Shown here: one piece after another, positions 1 to 8,848 of the stretch | How the letters are laid out: every line of letters begins with the position of its first letter | Numbering within the stretch: the stretch's first letter is position 1 | Source of the DNA: Bacteroidota bacterium | GTDB lineage: Bacteria; Bacteroidota; Bacteroidia; Bacteroidales; UBA10428 | Assembly: GCA_016699695.1 (NCBI GenBank) | Contig: CP065006.1 | Coordinates: 1,116,001-1,180,000 of the forward strand | Direction of reading: 5' to 3' | DNA: 64,000 nt | Position numbers and translations under genes: made by a program | The notes under the pieces: generated by a model | What the model was told of the DNA's origin: nothing | The model's input: only the letters and a program-made list of their open reading frames with translations | Database searches by the model: none

Positions 1-55
1 TGATAATTTTATGTCTCTGACCTGGTGTTACAGGTTTAAATTTTTTAACTGCCAT
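1..55 (-). CDS. rplB: 50S ribosomal protein L2, N-terminal fragment
   Basis: Reading the minus strand from 55 gives MAVKKFKPVTPGQRHKII, the conserved start of ribosomal protein L2, which contributes to the peptidyl transferase region of the 50S subunit. The gene runs off the left edge, so only about 18 codons are visible. It starts 6 bases after the rplW stop codon and is the last visible member of the S10-type ribosomal operon. Confidence 0.93.
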   Translation of the reverse strand, partial: MAVKKFKPVTPGQRHKII

Positions 56-61
56 AATTTC

Positions 62-352
62 TTAGATGTTACTATAGAAATCGATTGAATCGCCTTCGGC
101 TAATGTAACCAAAGCCTTTTTAAAAGAATTTTTACGTCCGGAAATGACACCTGTTTTAGTAAAACGTGATTTATTCTTTCCAGCATAAATCATGGTGTTG
201 ACGGTTTCGACTGTAACTCCGTACATTTCCTCAATGGCTTTTTTAATCTGAATTTTGTTGGCTTTCCTTTCTACCAGAAATCCATACTGATTCAGCTTGT
301 CGCCAAGGGCAGTCATTTTTTCCGTTACTATGGGCTTAAGTAAGATATCCAT
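62..352 (-). CDS. rplW: 50S ribosomal protein L23
   Basis: This 96-residue protein is L23, which binds 23S rRNA at the polypeptide exit tunnel and is a docking site for trigger factor and SRP. The N-terminal stretch around LLKPIVTEKMT (residues 4-14) and the central KANKIQIKKAIEEMYGV (residues 30-46) are the usual L23 signatures, and the length is normal. It lies between rplD and rplB, as in the standard S10 operon, and is presumably cotranscribed with them. Confidence 0.97.
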   Translation of the reverse strand: MDILLKPIVTEKMTALGDKLNQYGFLVERKANKIQIKKAIEEMYGVTVETVNTMIYAGKNKSRFTKTGVISGRKNSFKKALVTLAEGDSIDFYSNI

Positions 353-379
353 CTGTTCGTATATCTATTATTCGACTAA

Positions 380-1003
380 TTATTCTACTGTTTGCAATTT
401 CTTAAGTGCTCCTTCAGAAAATACGATACTGTTGCACTTCATAATATCGTATGTATTCAGCTCGTTCACAGGCACTACCATGTGATTTTGCAGGTTACGT
501 GATGAAAGATATACGTTGCTATCGGTGCCATCGAGAACCACAAGTGATTTCTTTTCGCTGATTTTTAAGCTGTTAAGAATAGCAAAATAGTTCTTTGTTT
601 TTGGAGTTTCGAAATTAAAATCTTCGATTACCAGAATAGCATTGTCTTTTGCTTTATAGGCAAGTGCCGATTTACGGGCCAGTTGCTTTACTTTTTTGTT
701 CAACTTAAAATCGTAGTTACGGGGACGTGGACCAAACATACGGCCTCCTCCGCGAAAAACAGGCGATTTGATGCTACCGGCACGTGCTGTACCAGTACCT
801 TTCTGACGTTTAATTTTGCGTGTACTGCCTGATACTTCTCCACGCTCTTTCGATTTGTGGGTTCCCTGACGGTTAGCTGCCAGGTATTGTTTCACATCGA
901 GGTAGATAGCATGATCATTTGGTTCGATGCCAAATATTTCAGCCTCAAGCGATACTTTTTTACCGGTTTCTTTTCCTGCGGTATTTAATACTGCTAGTTC
1001 CAT
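380..1003 (-). CDS. rplD: 50S ribosomal protein L4
   Basis: This 207-residue protein is L4, which lines the exit tunnel of the 50S subunit. The basic loop around residues 45-95, with KGTGTARAGSIKSPVFRGGG, is the tunnel extension seen in L4 proteins. Its start codon shares one base with the rplC stop (TAATG), so the two are likely translationally coupled. In Gammaproteobacteria L4 autoregulates the S10 operon; nothing here shows whether that happens in this organism. Confidence 0.97.
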   Translation of the reverse strand: MELAVLNTAGKETGKKVSLEAEIFGIEPNDHAIYLDVKQYLAANRQGTHKSKERGEVSGSTRKIKRQKGTGTARAGSIKSPVFRGGGRMFGPRPRNYDFKLNKKVKQLARKSALAYKAKDNAILVIEDFNFETPKTKNYFAILNSLKISEKKSLVVLDGTDSNVYLSSRNLQNHMVVPVNELNTYDIMKCNSIVFSEGALKKLQTVE

Positions 1004-1620
1004 TACTTCTCAATTATTACGTACGATCCGGTTGCTCCCGGAATAGAACCTTTCAACATTAATAAATTTTGTTCGGACAGAATTTTCACCACTTTAAGGT
1101 TAATCACCTTTACTGCCGTGTTACCTGTCTGGCCTGCCATGCGCATTCCTTTGAATACCCTTGAAGGATAAGAAGATGCACCCAATGATCCGGGAGCACG
1201 ACCTCTGTTGTGCTGACCGTGAGTAGCATCGTTTACTCCGGAAAATCCATGACGTTTTACCACACCCTGAAATCCTTTTCCTTTCGAATTGGCTTTAACA
1301 TCGAGCCAGGTATCATCTTTAAAATAATCTACAGTGATTATATCACCAGGTTTCCAGTCGCGCACAAAACCTTTTAGCTCTACTACTTTACGTTTAGGCG
1401 TTGTTCCGGCTTTTTTGAAATGGCCTAACATAGCCTTAGGAGTATTTTTCTCCTTTTTATCGTCGTATGCAAGTTGCACCGCATTGTAACCATCGGTTTC
1501 GATAGTCTTGATTTGGGTAACAACACAAGGTCCTACTTCAATTACCGTACAAGGTATATTGTTACCGTTTTCATCGAAAACAGAAGTCATTCCAACTTTT
1601 TTTCCTATTAATCCAGGCAT
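1003..1620 (-). CDS. rplC: 50S ribosomal protein L3
   Basis: This 205-residue protein is L3, an early assembly protein of the 50S subunit near the peptidyl transferase centre. It begins MPGLIGKKVGMTSVF, the classical L3 start. It carries the long internal loop with GFQGVVKRHGF and GHQ/GQHNRGRAPGSLGASS-type motifs around residues 115-150. Length is normal for Bacteroidota. It is followed by rplD with a one-base overlap and preceded by rpsJ 21 bases away. Confidence 0.97.
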   Translation of the reverse strand: MPGLIGKKVGMTSVFDENGNNIPCTVIEVGPCVVTQIKTIETDGYNAVQLAYDDKKEKNTPKAMLGHFKKAGTTPKRKVVELKGFVRDWKPGDIITVDYFKDDTWLDVKANSKGKGFQGVVKRHGFSGVNDATHGQHNRGRAPGSLGASSYPSRVFKGMRMAGQTGNTAVKVINLKVVKILSEQNLLMLKGSIPGATGSYVIIEK

Positions 1621-1641
1621 TGTATAAAGTTTTTACTTCGT

Positions 1642-1947
1642 TCACACTTTGATTTCTACTTCCACACCGCTCGGCAACTCCAGCTTCATCAACGCATCGA
1701 TAGTTTTGGGTGTCGAACTGTAAATGTCAAGCAAACGCTTGTACGATGACAACTCGAATTGCTCGCGCGACTTTTTGTTTACAAAAGTAGCCCGCAATAC
1801 TGTATAGATGCGTTTATGGGTAGGCAGTGGAATTGGTCCGCTCACTACAGCACCTGTTGTCTTTACAGTTTTTACGATCTTCTCGGCCGACTTGTCAACC
1901 AAGTTGTGATCGTATGATTTTAGTTTTATTCTGATTTTCTGGCTCAT
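1642..1947 (-). CDS. rpsJ: 30S ribosomal protein S10
   Basis: This 101-residue protein is S10 (NusE), a 30S head protein that also takes part in transcription antitermination with NusB. The sequence KIRIKLKSYDHNLVDKSAEK at residues 4-23 and GPIPLPTHKRIYTVLR at about 37-52 are diagnostic. It sits 25 bases after fusA and heads the S10 gene series, so here the str and S10 operons are joined head to tail, as is common in this phylum. Confidence 0.97.
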   Translation of the reverse strand: MSQKIRIKLKSYDHNLVDKSAEKIVKTVKTTGAVVSGPIPLPTHKRIYTVLRATFVNKKSREQFELSSYKRLLDIYSSTPKTIDALMKLELPSGVEVEIKV

Positions 1948-1972
1948 TACTAAACCCGATATATGTGTTAAC

Positions 1973-4072
1973 TTATTTCGTTCCTTTTAAATTTTCAATT
2001 ATGTCTTTCGCAAGGCCCTCCGATACAACATCGTAGTGCGAAAATTCCATAGTAGAGGTTGCTCTTCCTGATGAAATGGTACGTAACACGGTTACGTATC
2101 CAAATTGTTCTGAAAGAGGTACTTTAGCTTTAATTACCCTTGCTCCGGCGCGGCTTTCCATGCCTTCTACCTGTCCACGACGACGGTTAAAATCGCCTAT
2201 AATATCACCCATATACTCTTCAGGGGTCACTACTTCTACTGACATAATGGGCTCGAGTAATACGTTCTTTCCTTTACGAAGAGCTGTTTTAAAGGCCTGA
2301 CGGGCGCATATCTCGAATGATAATTGATCAGAGTCAACAGCGTGGTATGATCCGTCTTTGAGTTTCACTTTAAGGCTTTCTAGAGGATATCCTGCCAACA
2401 CACCATTTTTAAGTGCACCCTCAAATCCTTTTTGTACTGATGGTATGTATTCGCGGGGTATGTTACCGCCTTTAATTTCGTCTATAAACTGCAGACCTAT
2501 TACACCCTCATCAGCTGGGCCAACTTCCACTTGTATGTCGGCAAACTTACCACGACCACCCGATTGCTTTTTGAACACTTCGCGGTGAAGAACGGTAGAA
2601 ACAAAGCGCTCTTTGTATGCTACCTGTGGTGCTCCAACGTTACATTCTACTTTGAACTCACGTTTCATACGGTCTATCAGGATTTCGAGGTGCAATTCAC
2701 CCATACCACTTATAATGGTTTGTCCTGAATCTTCGTCTGTTTTTATGCGGAAAGTAGGATCTTCTTCTGCTAATTTCTGAAGGGCATTACCCATCTTTTC
2801 AATATCACCCTTCGTTTTAGGCTCAATAGCTATACCAATAACAGGCTCTGGGAAAGTCATCGATTCGAGAGCAATGGGGTGTTTTAAATCGCAAAGCGTA
2901 TCTCCGGTAATCAGATCTTTAAATCCTACACCGGCACAGATATCACCCGCTTCAATTTTTTCTTTTGGATTTTGTTTGTTGGCATGCATCTGATAGAGCC
3001 TGTTGATGCGCTCTTTTTTATCGGTACGTGTATTGTATACCTGATCGCCACCATTAAGAGTTCCTGAATAGATGCGTAAAAATACAAGACGACCAACAAA
3101 GGGATCTGTTGCAATTTTAAAGGCAAGTGCCGATAAAGGTTCTTTTGGATCGGGCTTGCGTGTTATTTCTTCGCCAGTATGCGGATGGGTACCTTTTACA
3201 TCGCCAATATCCAGTGGGCTTGGCAATAATGCACATACTGCATCGAGCAGGCGCTGAATACCTTTATTTTTGAAGGCAGCACCACACATTACCGGCACAA
3301 TTTTACGATGTACAACAGCCTTGCGGGTGTATTCCATAAACTCTTCGACCGAGATTGATGAACGGTCTTCGAGGAATCTTTCAAGTAAATCATCGTTCGT
3401 TTCGCAAACAGACTCGATGAGTTTTTCGCGCCATTCTTCAACTGTATCGATATATTCGGCAGGTATTTCGGTATAAACATACTTCATACCCATTTCCGGA
3501 TCTTCTATCCATACAATAGCACGGCGTTCAATAAGATCAATTACGCCTTCGAATTTTTCTTCTGCACCAATAGGAATTTGCATAGGGATAGCATTTGCTC
3601 CCAGGCGTTCTTGCATTTGATGCAATACGCTGAAGAAATCGGCACCTGTACGGTCCATTTTGTTGATAAAGGCAATACGGGGAACTTCGTATTTGTCGGC
3701 CTGACGCCAAACAGTTTCAGATTGGGGTTCCACGCCGCCTACAGCGCAAAACACTGCAACTGCACCATCAAGCACACGTAACGAACGCTCTACCTCAACG
3801 GTAAAGTCAACGTGGCCAGGGGTGTCGATTATATTGATTTTGTATTCCTGATCGTGGTATTTCCAAAAGGTAGTAGTGGCAGCAGAGGTGATGGTAATTC
3901 CACGCTCCTGCTCCTGAACCATCCAGTCCATGGTAGCAGCACCGTCGTGTACCTCTCCGATGCGGTGGGTAAGGCCTGTATAAAACAAGATGCGTTCGGT
4001 AGTGGTGGTCTTACCGGCATCTATGTGGGCCATGATCCCTATATTTCTTGTATTGTTAAGAATTGAACTCAT
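1973..4072 (-). CDS. fusA: Elongation factor G
   Basis: This 699-residue GTPase drives translocation and, with RRF, ribosome recycling. All G motifs are intact: the P-loop AHIDAGKTTTTE (about residues 15-26), DTPGHVDF (about 83-90) and NKMD (about 137-140), followed by EF-G domains II-V. The C-terminal GELHLEI and GGRGKFADI segments are typical. It is between rpsG and rpsJ, the usual place for the housekeeping copy. A second, divergent EF-G-like gene lies at 21687-23834, and this one is clearly the canonical factor. Confidence 0.98.
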   Translation of the reverse strand: MSSILNNTRNIGIMAHIDAGKTTTTERILFYTGLTHRIGEVHDGAATMDWMVQEQERGITITSAATTTFWKYHDQEYKINIIDTPGHVDFTVEVERSLRVLDGAVAVFCAVGGVEPQSETVWRQADKYEVPRIAFINKMDRTGADFFSVLHQMQERLGANAIPMQIPIGAEEKFEGVIDLIERRAIVWIEDPEMGMKYVYTEIPAEYIDTVEEWREKLIESVCETNDDLLERFLEDRSSISVEEFMEYTRKAVVHRKIVPVMCGAAFKNKGIQRLLDAVCALLPSPLDIGDVKGTHPHTGEEITRKPDPKEPLSALAFKIATDPFVGRLVFLRIYSGTLNGGDQVYNTRTDKKERINRLYQMHANKQNPKEKIEAGDICAGVGFKDLITGDTLCDLKHPIALESMTFPEPVIGIAIEPKTKGDIEKMGNALQKLAEEDPTFRIKTDEDSGQTIISGMGELHLEILIDRMKREFKVECNVGAPQVAYKERFVSTVLHREVFKKQSGGRGKFADIQVEVGPADEGVIGLQFIDEIKGGNIPREYIPSVQKGFEGALKNGVLAGYPLESLKVKLKDGSYHAVDSDQLSFEICARQAFKTALRKGKNVLLEPIMSVEVVTPEEYMGDIIGDFNRRRGQVEGMESRAGARVIKAKVPLSEQFGYVTVLRTISSGRATSTMEFSHYDVVSEGLAKDIIENLKGTK

Positions 4073-4138
4073 ACTAATTATCAGCTAGTAACTATAATTT
4101 AATTTAACCCTTAATGTCAAAAAACCTAACCGCTTAGT

Positions 4139-4618
4139 TTAGAAGCGGAAGTGTGCGAAGGCCTTGTTAGCTTCGGCCATTCTGTGAGTATCCTCTTTTT
4201 TCTTGTAGGCACCACCTTCTTCGTTGAAAGCAGCTAAAATTTCGTCGGCAAGTTTATCGGACATTGAACGACCGCTGCGCTTTTTGGCAAAAAGAATAAG
4301 ATTTTTCATGCCATAAGATACTTTACGTTCCGGACGAATTTCCATTGGCACCTGGAAGGTTGCACCGCCGACCCGACGGCTTTTTACCTCTACCTGAGGG
4401 GTAATATTTTCCAATGCTTTTTTCCATACTTCCAGCGGAGTAGCACCTTCGATGTTTTTTCCTTTTACGGCCACTTTATCCAGTGCTTCGTAGAAAATAT
4501 CGTATGCAATACTTTTCTTTCCGTTTTGCATCATATTGTTTACAAACCTGGTTACAAATGGGTCATTAAACTTTGGATCCGGTAAAAGAATTCGCCGTTT
4601 TGGTTTTGCTTTTCTCAT
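4139..4618 (-). CDS. rpsG: 30S ribosomal protein S7
   Basis: This 159-residue protein is S7, the primary assembly protein of the 30S head and a contact for E-site tRNA. The start MRKAKPKRRILLPDPKFNDP and the segments VTRFVNNMMQNGKK and GGATFQVPMEI are family hallmarks. It follows rpsL by 24 bases and precedes fusA by 66 bases in the str operon order. In Escherichia coli S7 represses its own operon; no such site was recognised here. Confidence 0.97.
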   Translation of the reverse strand: MRKAKPKRRILLPDPKFNDPFVTRFVNNMMQNGKKSIAYDIFYEALDKVAVKGKNIEGATPLEVWKKALENITPQVEVKSRRVGGATFQVPMEIRPERKVSYGMKNLILFAKKRSGRSMSDKLADEILAAFNEEGGAYKKKEDTHRMAEANKAFAHFRF

Positions 4619-4642
4619 CCTTATCTAATAATACTTCAATTA

Positions 4643-5017
4643 TTACTTCTTAGGTCTTTTTGTTCCGTATTTCGAACGTCTTTGCGAACGGCCATTTACA
4701 CCAGCTGCATCGAGCGCACCACGAATAAGGTGGTAACGAACACCAGGAAGATCCTTTACCCTGCCACCACGAATAAGCACAATTGAGTGCTCCTGAAGGT
4801 TATGACCTTCGCCTGGAATATAAGCATTAACCTCTTTTTGGTTGGTTAATCTTACCCTGGCAACCTTACGCATTGCTGAATTAGGTTTTTTAGGTGTGGT
4901 GGTGTATACACGCACACATACTCCCCTGCGTTGTGGACAGGAATCAAGTGCGGGTGCTTTACTTTTATCAAGTATCTTTTTTCTTCCCTTTCTAACTAAC
5001 TGTTGTATAGTTGGCAT
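4643..5017 (-). CDS. rpsL: 30S ribosomal protein S12
   Basis: This 124-residue protein is S12, which monitors decoding at the A site and is the target of streptomycin-resistance mutations. It starts MPTIQQLVRKGRKK and contains TTPKKPNSAMRKVARVRLTN (about residues 40-59), the most conserved S12 block. The lysine in KKPNSA is present, so the classical resistance position looks wild type. It is the first gene of the str-S10 run on the minus strand, with a good Bacteroidota-type promoter just upstream. Confidence 0.98.
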   Translation of the reverse strand: MPTIQQLVRKGRKKILDKSKAPALDSCPQRRGVCVRVYTTTPKKPNSAMRKVARVRLTNQKEVNAYIPGEGHNLQEHSIVLIRGGRVKDLPGVRYHLIRGALDAAGVNGRSQRRSKYGTKRPKK

Positions 5018-5382
5018 ACTATATTCTTTAGTGTTTTTTCAAATTCGGCTTGCAAAGGTAGAGTTTATTTTTTCAAAAACAACATCCATCGAAAATTTTT
5101 TATACGATTTTCCGGAGTTTTTTATCCCCCTACCTTTTGGGCGCGCAAACATACGAAATCTAAATTAATTTCCATCCTATCAGAATTAATTTGTTTCGGG
5201 TTTTTCTGAATAATTGTATGGGGAGTGCTTTTAAAGGTTGTGTTGCTGCCAATACAAGCAGTAAAAACTACTGTATGTTAATTTATTAGGAATTTGTCTG
5301 CCGACAAAACAGTAATATACCCGCCTGGTCTTATTTAAAAAAATGTGTTGTAAATAACCGCCTACCTTTAATAAAGTGCAAC
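5018..5382. other. Intergenic region between rpsL and pssA
   Basis: These 365 bases separate the rpsL start from the pssA stop, both on the minus strand. The rpsL-proximal 70 bases hold the promoter described separately. The rest is AT-rich with no convincing ORF, tRNA or strong hairpin. A pssA terminator would be expected at the high-coordinate end, but no clear one was found. Confidence 0.5.
5053..5082 (-). promoter_or_regulatory. Putative promoter of the rpsL/str-S10 operon
   Basis: On the minus strand TTG (5080-5082) is followed by 19 bases and TACCTTTG (5053-5060). This matches the Bacteroidota sigma-ABfr consensus of a -33 TTG/TTTG and a -7 TAnnTTTG. It lies about 35 bases before the rpsL start codon. 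It is a sequence match only. Confidence 0.6.
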
Positions 5383-6144
5383 CTATTGGGTGGTTTTGAA
5401 GAAAGCCCATATAAAGGACAATAATAAGTAATAGCCCATTATAAATATAAGCGACGATGAACCAAACAAAATATAAAATACAAGGCTTCCAAGTATTAAA
5501 AGGTAACTCCATCGGTTTTCGGCAAAGCCAAGCCCCTTGAATTTTAAGGAGAGCATCGGAATTTTACTGATCATTAAATATGACAATAATACCAGTATGA
5601 AAACCAACACCCATGGATTTAAGATGAGGTCAAGCATAATTTCATTGTCGGTCTGGTGAAATTCAATCCACACCGAAACCACTGAAAGCGCAGCAGCCGG
5701 AACAGGCAAGCCAATAAAAAAATTGCCAGAATGACTGGTGATGTTGAATCGTGCCAAACGCAAGGCTGCAAACAAGACCAGTGACAAAGAGGCACCCAGT
5801 AATAAAATTTCTCCAATACCTGCCTGATCCAATGCAAAAGTCGAAGATTCTGACTGATCGACAAAAGACAGAAACAAAAGCTTATACATCATAATAGAAG
5901 GTGCCAGCCCAAAGCTTACCAAATCCGAAAGCGAATCGAGTTGTTTGCCAAAATCAGATGTCGCTTTCAAAAGGCGGGCTACCAGTCCGTCGGCCAAATC
6001 GAAAATAGCCGCCAAGGCTAACAGCACAACAGGCCTGAAGGGATGTTCCAGCTGACCCTCGAACATTGTAATTATGGCTAACGATCCACATAATAAATTA
6101 AGAAGGGTAATACTGTTCGGCCATAGGTATCGCGAAATGCTCAT
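5383..6144 (-). CDS. pssA: CDP-diacylglycerol-serine O-phosphatidyltransferase
   Basis: This 253-residue membrane enzyme makes phosphatidylserine from CDP-diacylglycerol and L-serine, the first step toward phosphatidylethanolamine. The full CDP-alcohol phosphotransferase signature DGx2ARx8Gx3Dx3D is present around residues 51-73 (DGLVAR, then G, D and D at the right spacing). Several hydrophobic segments follow, fitting the 6-8 helix topology. It is transcribed divergently from the HAD phosphatase gene at 6313. No psd gene is nearby. The family includes other head-group transferases, but this subfamily fits PssA best. Confidence 0.88.
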   Translation of the reverse strand: MSISRYLWPNSITLLNLLCGSLAIITMFEGQLEHPFRPVVLLALAAIFDLADGLVARLLKATSDFGKQLDSLSDLVSFGLAPSIMMYKLLFLSFVDQSESSTFALDQAGIGEILLLGASLSLVLFAALRLARFNITSHSGNFFIGLPVPAAALSVVSVWIEFHQTDNEIMLDLILNPWVLVFILVLLSYLMISKIPMLSLKFKGLGFAENRWSYLLILGSLVFYILFGSSSLIFIMGYYLLLSFIWAFFKTTQ

Positions 6145-6255
6145 ATAGTTTGGATGTGTAGGAGATGTAAAAATACAATTAACGAATTATAAAAAAAAAC
6201 GATAATTATTCGCCTTGCATTTTTTAGATACCCTTAGAATGTAATTTGGTGTTTG

Positions 6256-6263
6256 TATATTTG
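6256..6263 (+). promoter_or_regulatory. Putative -7 promoter element
   Basis: TATATTTG matches the Bacteroidota -7 consensus TAnnTTTG and lies 50 bases before the ATG at 6313. The -33 position (TTA at 6234-6236) is only a partial match. Confidence 0.4.
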
Positions 6264-6312
6264 CCCCTCAAAAGATGGCGCCAGCCTTTATCGGACATAA
6301 TAAATGTGACTT

Positions 6313-6741
6313 ATGAAAATTGCTGTTGATTTTGACGGTACCATTGTGGAACACAGATATCCGCTTATCGGAGAAGAGAAACTCTTTGCTTTCGAAACAC
6401 TCAAACAACTTCAGAAATTAGGGCATCAGCTTCTGCTGTGGACTTTTCGGCATGGATCGGAATTGGACGAGGCTGTAGAGTATTGCCGGAAGCATGGCGT
6501 AGAATTTTATGCTGTCAACAAAAGCTATCCGGAAGAAGAGTTTGATTTTGACAAGATGAGCCGAAAGATTGATGCAGATGTGTTTATCGACGACCGCAAC
6601 ATTGGCGGATTCATTGGCTGGAGCGAAATTTGGCAGATACTAAACCCCGACTCGGTCGATTCGGAATACAACGAAATTAGTGGCCTTTTAAATAAAAGTC
6701 AGAAGAATGTGGGTAGCCGGTTAAAAAAACTCTTTAAATAA
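6313..6741 (+). CDS. Small HAD-type phosphatase (BT0820-like)
   Basis: This 142-residue protein begins MKIAVDFDGTIVE. The DFDGT at residues 6-10 is HAD motif I with the nucleophilic aspartate at residue 6. LLWTFR near 40-45 is motif II-like, and DADVFIDDRNIGG near 87-99 holds the acidic motif IV. The short form, with almost no cap, resembles the structurally described BT0820 protein of Bacteroides thetaiotaomicron. The substrate is unknown. Its stop codon shares one base with the ATG of the next gene, suggesting coupling. Confidence 0.75.
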   Translation: MKIAVDFDGTIVEHRYPLIGEEKLFAFETLKQLQKLGHQLLLWTFRHGSELDEAVEYCRKHGVEFYAVNKSYPEEEFDFDKMSRKIDADVFIDDRNIGGFIGWSEIWQILNPDSVDSEYNEISGLLNKSQKNVGSRLKKLFK

Positions 6742-7862
6742 TGAATCATACCTTTTCAAATTTCAAACCAGCGGTTTTACCAGCCCAAATAATGGCCGTT
6801 TTACTTGGCTTTATCTTAATGTTTTCTTGTTGCTCTGGAAATAAAACTCCAAAAGAAAAAACAAAACCAGCAACTGCTTTGATTGAGCAAAAGATTTACA
6901 AAATTAATTCTCCTACTCAGGGACAGATTGTAAAACCAGATGAAGACTTTTCTATAAACCTTGATGGGGGTGCTCAACCTGATAGTGTTATAATAATGGT
7001 AAATCAGCGCAGGCAAAAGTTAAATGAAACCGGAACCATGAGCTTTAAAGCCCAGATTACAGACAAGCTTGTCGGAACTCGCGAATTCCAGTTAAAAGTT
7101 CATTATTCCGACAGCCTTTCGGAAACACATTTTATTAAATTGCTTGTGGTATCCCAGACCGCTCCCGTGCAGTATAAATACAAACTGATCCGCAGCTTTC
7201 CTCATGATGCAGCAGCCTATACACAAGGACTAATCTACCATAACAATATTCTTTATGAGAGCACGGGTAGAAAAACCCAATCATCGGTTCGGAAAATAGA
7301 CCCAAAAACAGGCGATGTTTTAAAGAAGAAATTAATCGAACCTGAATATTTTGGCGAAGGAATAGCGATAATAGACAATGAACTATTCATGCTAACATAC
7401 GTGTCGCAAATAGGATTTGTGTTCGATGCAAGTAGTTTCGACCTAATCCGCAAATTCAACTTGCAAACCCGCGAAGGTTGGGGACTTACAAGCATGAACA
7501 GGCAATTGGTGCTAAGCGATGGTAGTGCCAACTTGTATTTTTACGATCCGTCTTATTTTAGTCTGATGCGTCAGGTAGAAGTATGCGACCAGAGAGGCAG
7601 AGTTACCAATTTAAATGAGTTGGAATATACACAGCATGGGATTTTTGCCAATGTCTATGGCGAAAACTTTATAGTGCTCATTGATCCTGAAACCGGAATT
7701 TTAAAAGGGAAAGTAGACCTTTCCAATCTTTTCCCACCGAATGTTCCGGAAACTTACGACTATGTATTAAACGGTATCGCCTATAACCAAACCAGCAATA
7801 CATACTATGTCACTGGAAAACAATGGCCTGTTATGCATGAAATACAAATACTGATTGAATAA
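6741..7862 (+). CDS. Glutaminyl-peptide cyclotransferase-like lipoprotein
   Basis: This 373-residue protein has an N-terminal membrane segment ending in FSCCSG (around residues 29-34), so it is probably a lipoprotein of the cell envelope. Residues about 55-135 look like a beta-rich Ig-like domain. From about residue 145 the sequence FPHDAAAYTQGLIYHNNILYESTGR starts, split here as FPHDAAAYTQGL and YESTGR. This is the five-bladed propeller glutamine cyclotransferase family, which converts N-terminal glutamine to pyroglutamate. It follows the HAD gene with a one-base overlap. The substrate peptides are unknown. Confidence 0.8.
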   Translation: MNHTFSNFKPAVLPAQIMAVLLGFILMFSCCSGNKTPKEKTKPATALIEQKIYKINSPTQGQIVKPDEDFSINLDGGAQPDSVIIMVNQRRQKLNETGTMSFKAQITDKLVGTREFQLKVHYSDSLSETHFIKLLVVSQTAPVQYKYKLIRSFPHDAAAYTQGLIYHNNILYESTGRKTQSSVRKIDPKTGDVLKKKLIEPEYFGEGIAIIDNELFMLTYVSQIGFVFDASSFDLIRKFNLQTREGWGLTSMNRQLVLSDGSANLYFYDPSYFSLMRQVEVCDQRGRVTNLNELEYTQHGIFANVYGENFIVLIDPETGILKGKVDLSNLFPPNVPETYDYVLNGIAYNQTSNTYYVTGKQWPVMHEIQILIE

Positions 7863-7876
7863 CAGATACTTACCAA

Positions 7877-7943
7877 ATTGTTAATAACACCAACAGGCTC
7901 TTATGCTAGCGCAGTAAGCATTCCGAAGTTTATTGTTAATAAC
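7877..7943. repeat. Duplicated 12-mer upstream of parA
   Basis: ATTGTTAATAAC occurs at 7877-7888 and again, identically and in the same orientation, at 7932-7943. Both copies lie in the 202-base gap before parA and upstream of its putative promoter. This could be a protein-binding site or chance in AT-rich sequence. No parS consensus was seen. Confidence 0.35.
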
Positions 7944-7994
7944 TTGTTTATAAAGTAGCCTTAAAATGTTTACAAACATAAAACCAGTGTAAGC

Positions 7995-8023
7995 TTGAGC
8001 ATGGTTTTAAGTAACTATTTTTG
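7995..8023 (+). promoter_or_regulatory. Putative promoter of the parA-MBOAT gene run
   Basis: TTG (7995-7997), 18 bases, then TATTTTTG (8016-8023) matches the Bacteroidota promoter consensus, 42 bases before the parA ATG. Confidence 0.55.
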
Positions 8024-8064
8024 GCACGAAAAGCATTAAATCAAATCTGATAAAGAATATTTCC

Positions 8065-8841
8065 ATGGGAAAAATAATTGCATTAGCCAATCAAAAAGGT
8101 GGGGTTGGCAAAACCACTACAGCCATTAACCTGGCAGCAAGCCTTGCCGTGCTGGAGAGGAAGGTGCTTATTGTCGATGCCGATCCTCAAGCCAATGCTA
8201 CATCAGGTATTGGACTGGATGTGCGCAACATAGAAGGCAGTATTTATGAATGCCTCATAGACGGTGCCAATCCAAAGGAGTTGATCATTAAGTCCGAAAT
8301 TGATGGGCTCGACATTATTCCTTCGCACATTGACCTGGTGGGTGCCGAAATCGAGATGCTCAATATGGAAAGCCGCGAGTATATGCTGAAAAAAATCTGT
8401 CAGCCACTGGCTCAAGAATACGACTACATATTAATCGACTGTTCACCTTCTCTGGGTTTAATTACCGTAAATGCACTTACAGCAGCCAATTCGGTAATGA
8501 TCCCTGTTCAATGCGAATATTTTGCACTGGAAGGTTTAGGTAAGCTGCTGAATACCATTAAAATTATTCAAAGCAAGCTCAATACCGAACTTGAAATCGA
8601 AGGCTTTGTGCTTACCATGCACGATCCCAGACTTCGCCTCTCGAACCAGGTAGTAGACGAAGTGAAAAAACACTTTCAGCAAATGGTTTTTGAAACATTG
8701 GTGCACCGCAACATCAAGCTAAGCGAAGCTCCAAGTTTTGGAAAACCTGTGGTGCTTTACGATGCCGAATCGAAAGGGTCGGTAAATTATCTGAACCTGG
8801 CCCGTGAGCTTATTACTAAAAATGAACAAGTTGAAGTTTAA
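8065..8841 (+). CDS. parA: Chromosome-partitioning ATPase ParA (Soj)
   Basis: This 258-residue ATPase acts with ParB and parS to segregate the origin region. The deviant Walker A KGGVGKTT lies at residues 11-18, the switch region DADPQANAT near 39-47, and the Walker B-like YILIDCSPS around 119-127. The length matches chromosomal Soj proteins, which lack the N-terminal HTH of plasmid type Ia ParAs. It is the first gene of a seven-gene plus-strand run that continues through parB, a DUF5683 gene, a lytic transglycosylase and an acylation-like module. Confidence 0.95.
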   Translation: MGKIIALANQKGGVGKTTTAINLAASLAVLERKVLIVDADPQANATSGIGLDVRNIEGSIYECLIDGANPKELIIKSEIDGLDIIPSHIDLVGAEIEMLNMESREYMLKKICQPLAQEYDYILIDCSPSLGLITVNALTAANSVMIPVQCEYFALEGLGKLLNTIKIIQSKLNTELEIEGFVLTMHDPRLRLSNQVVDEVKKHFQQMVFETLVHRNIKLSEAPSFGKPVVLYDAESKGSVNYLNLARELITKNEQVEV

Positions 8842-8848
8842 TTAAACT

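Noticed and set aside
5231..5512. Possible small membrane protein gene on the minus strand overlapping the pssA 3' end
   Set aside because: It is out of frame with pssA, mostly overlaps it, and its hydrophobicity comes from the membrane-coding DNA and AT-rich flank.
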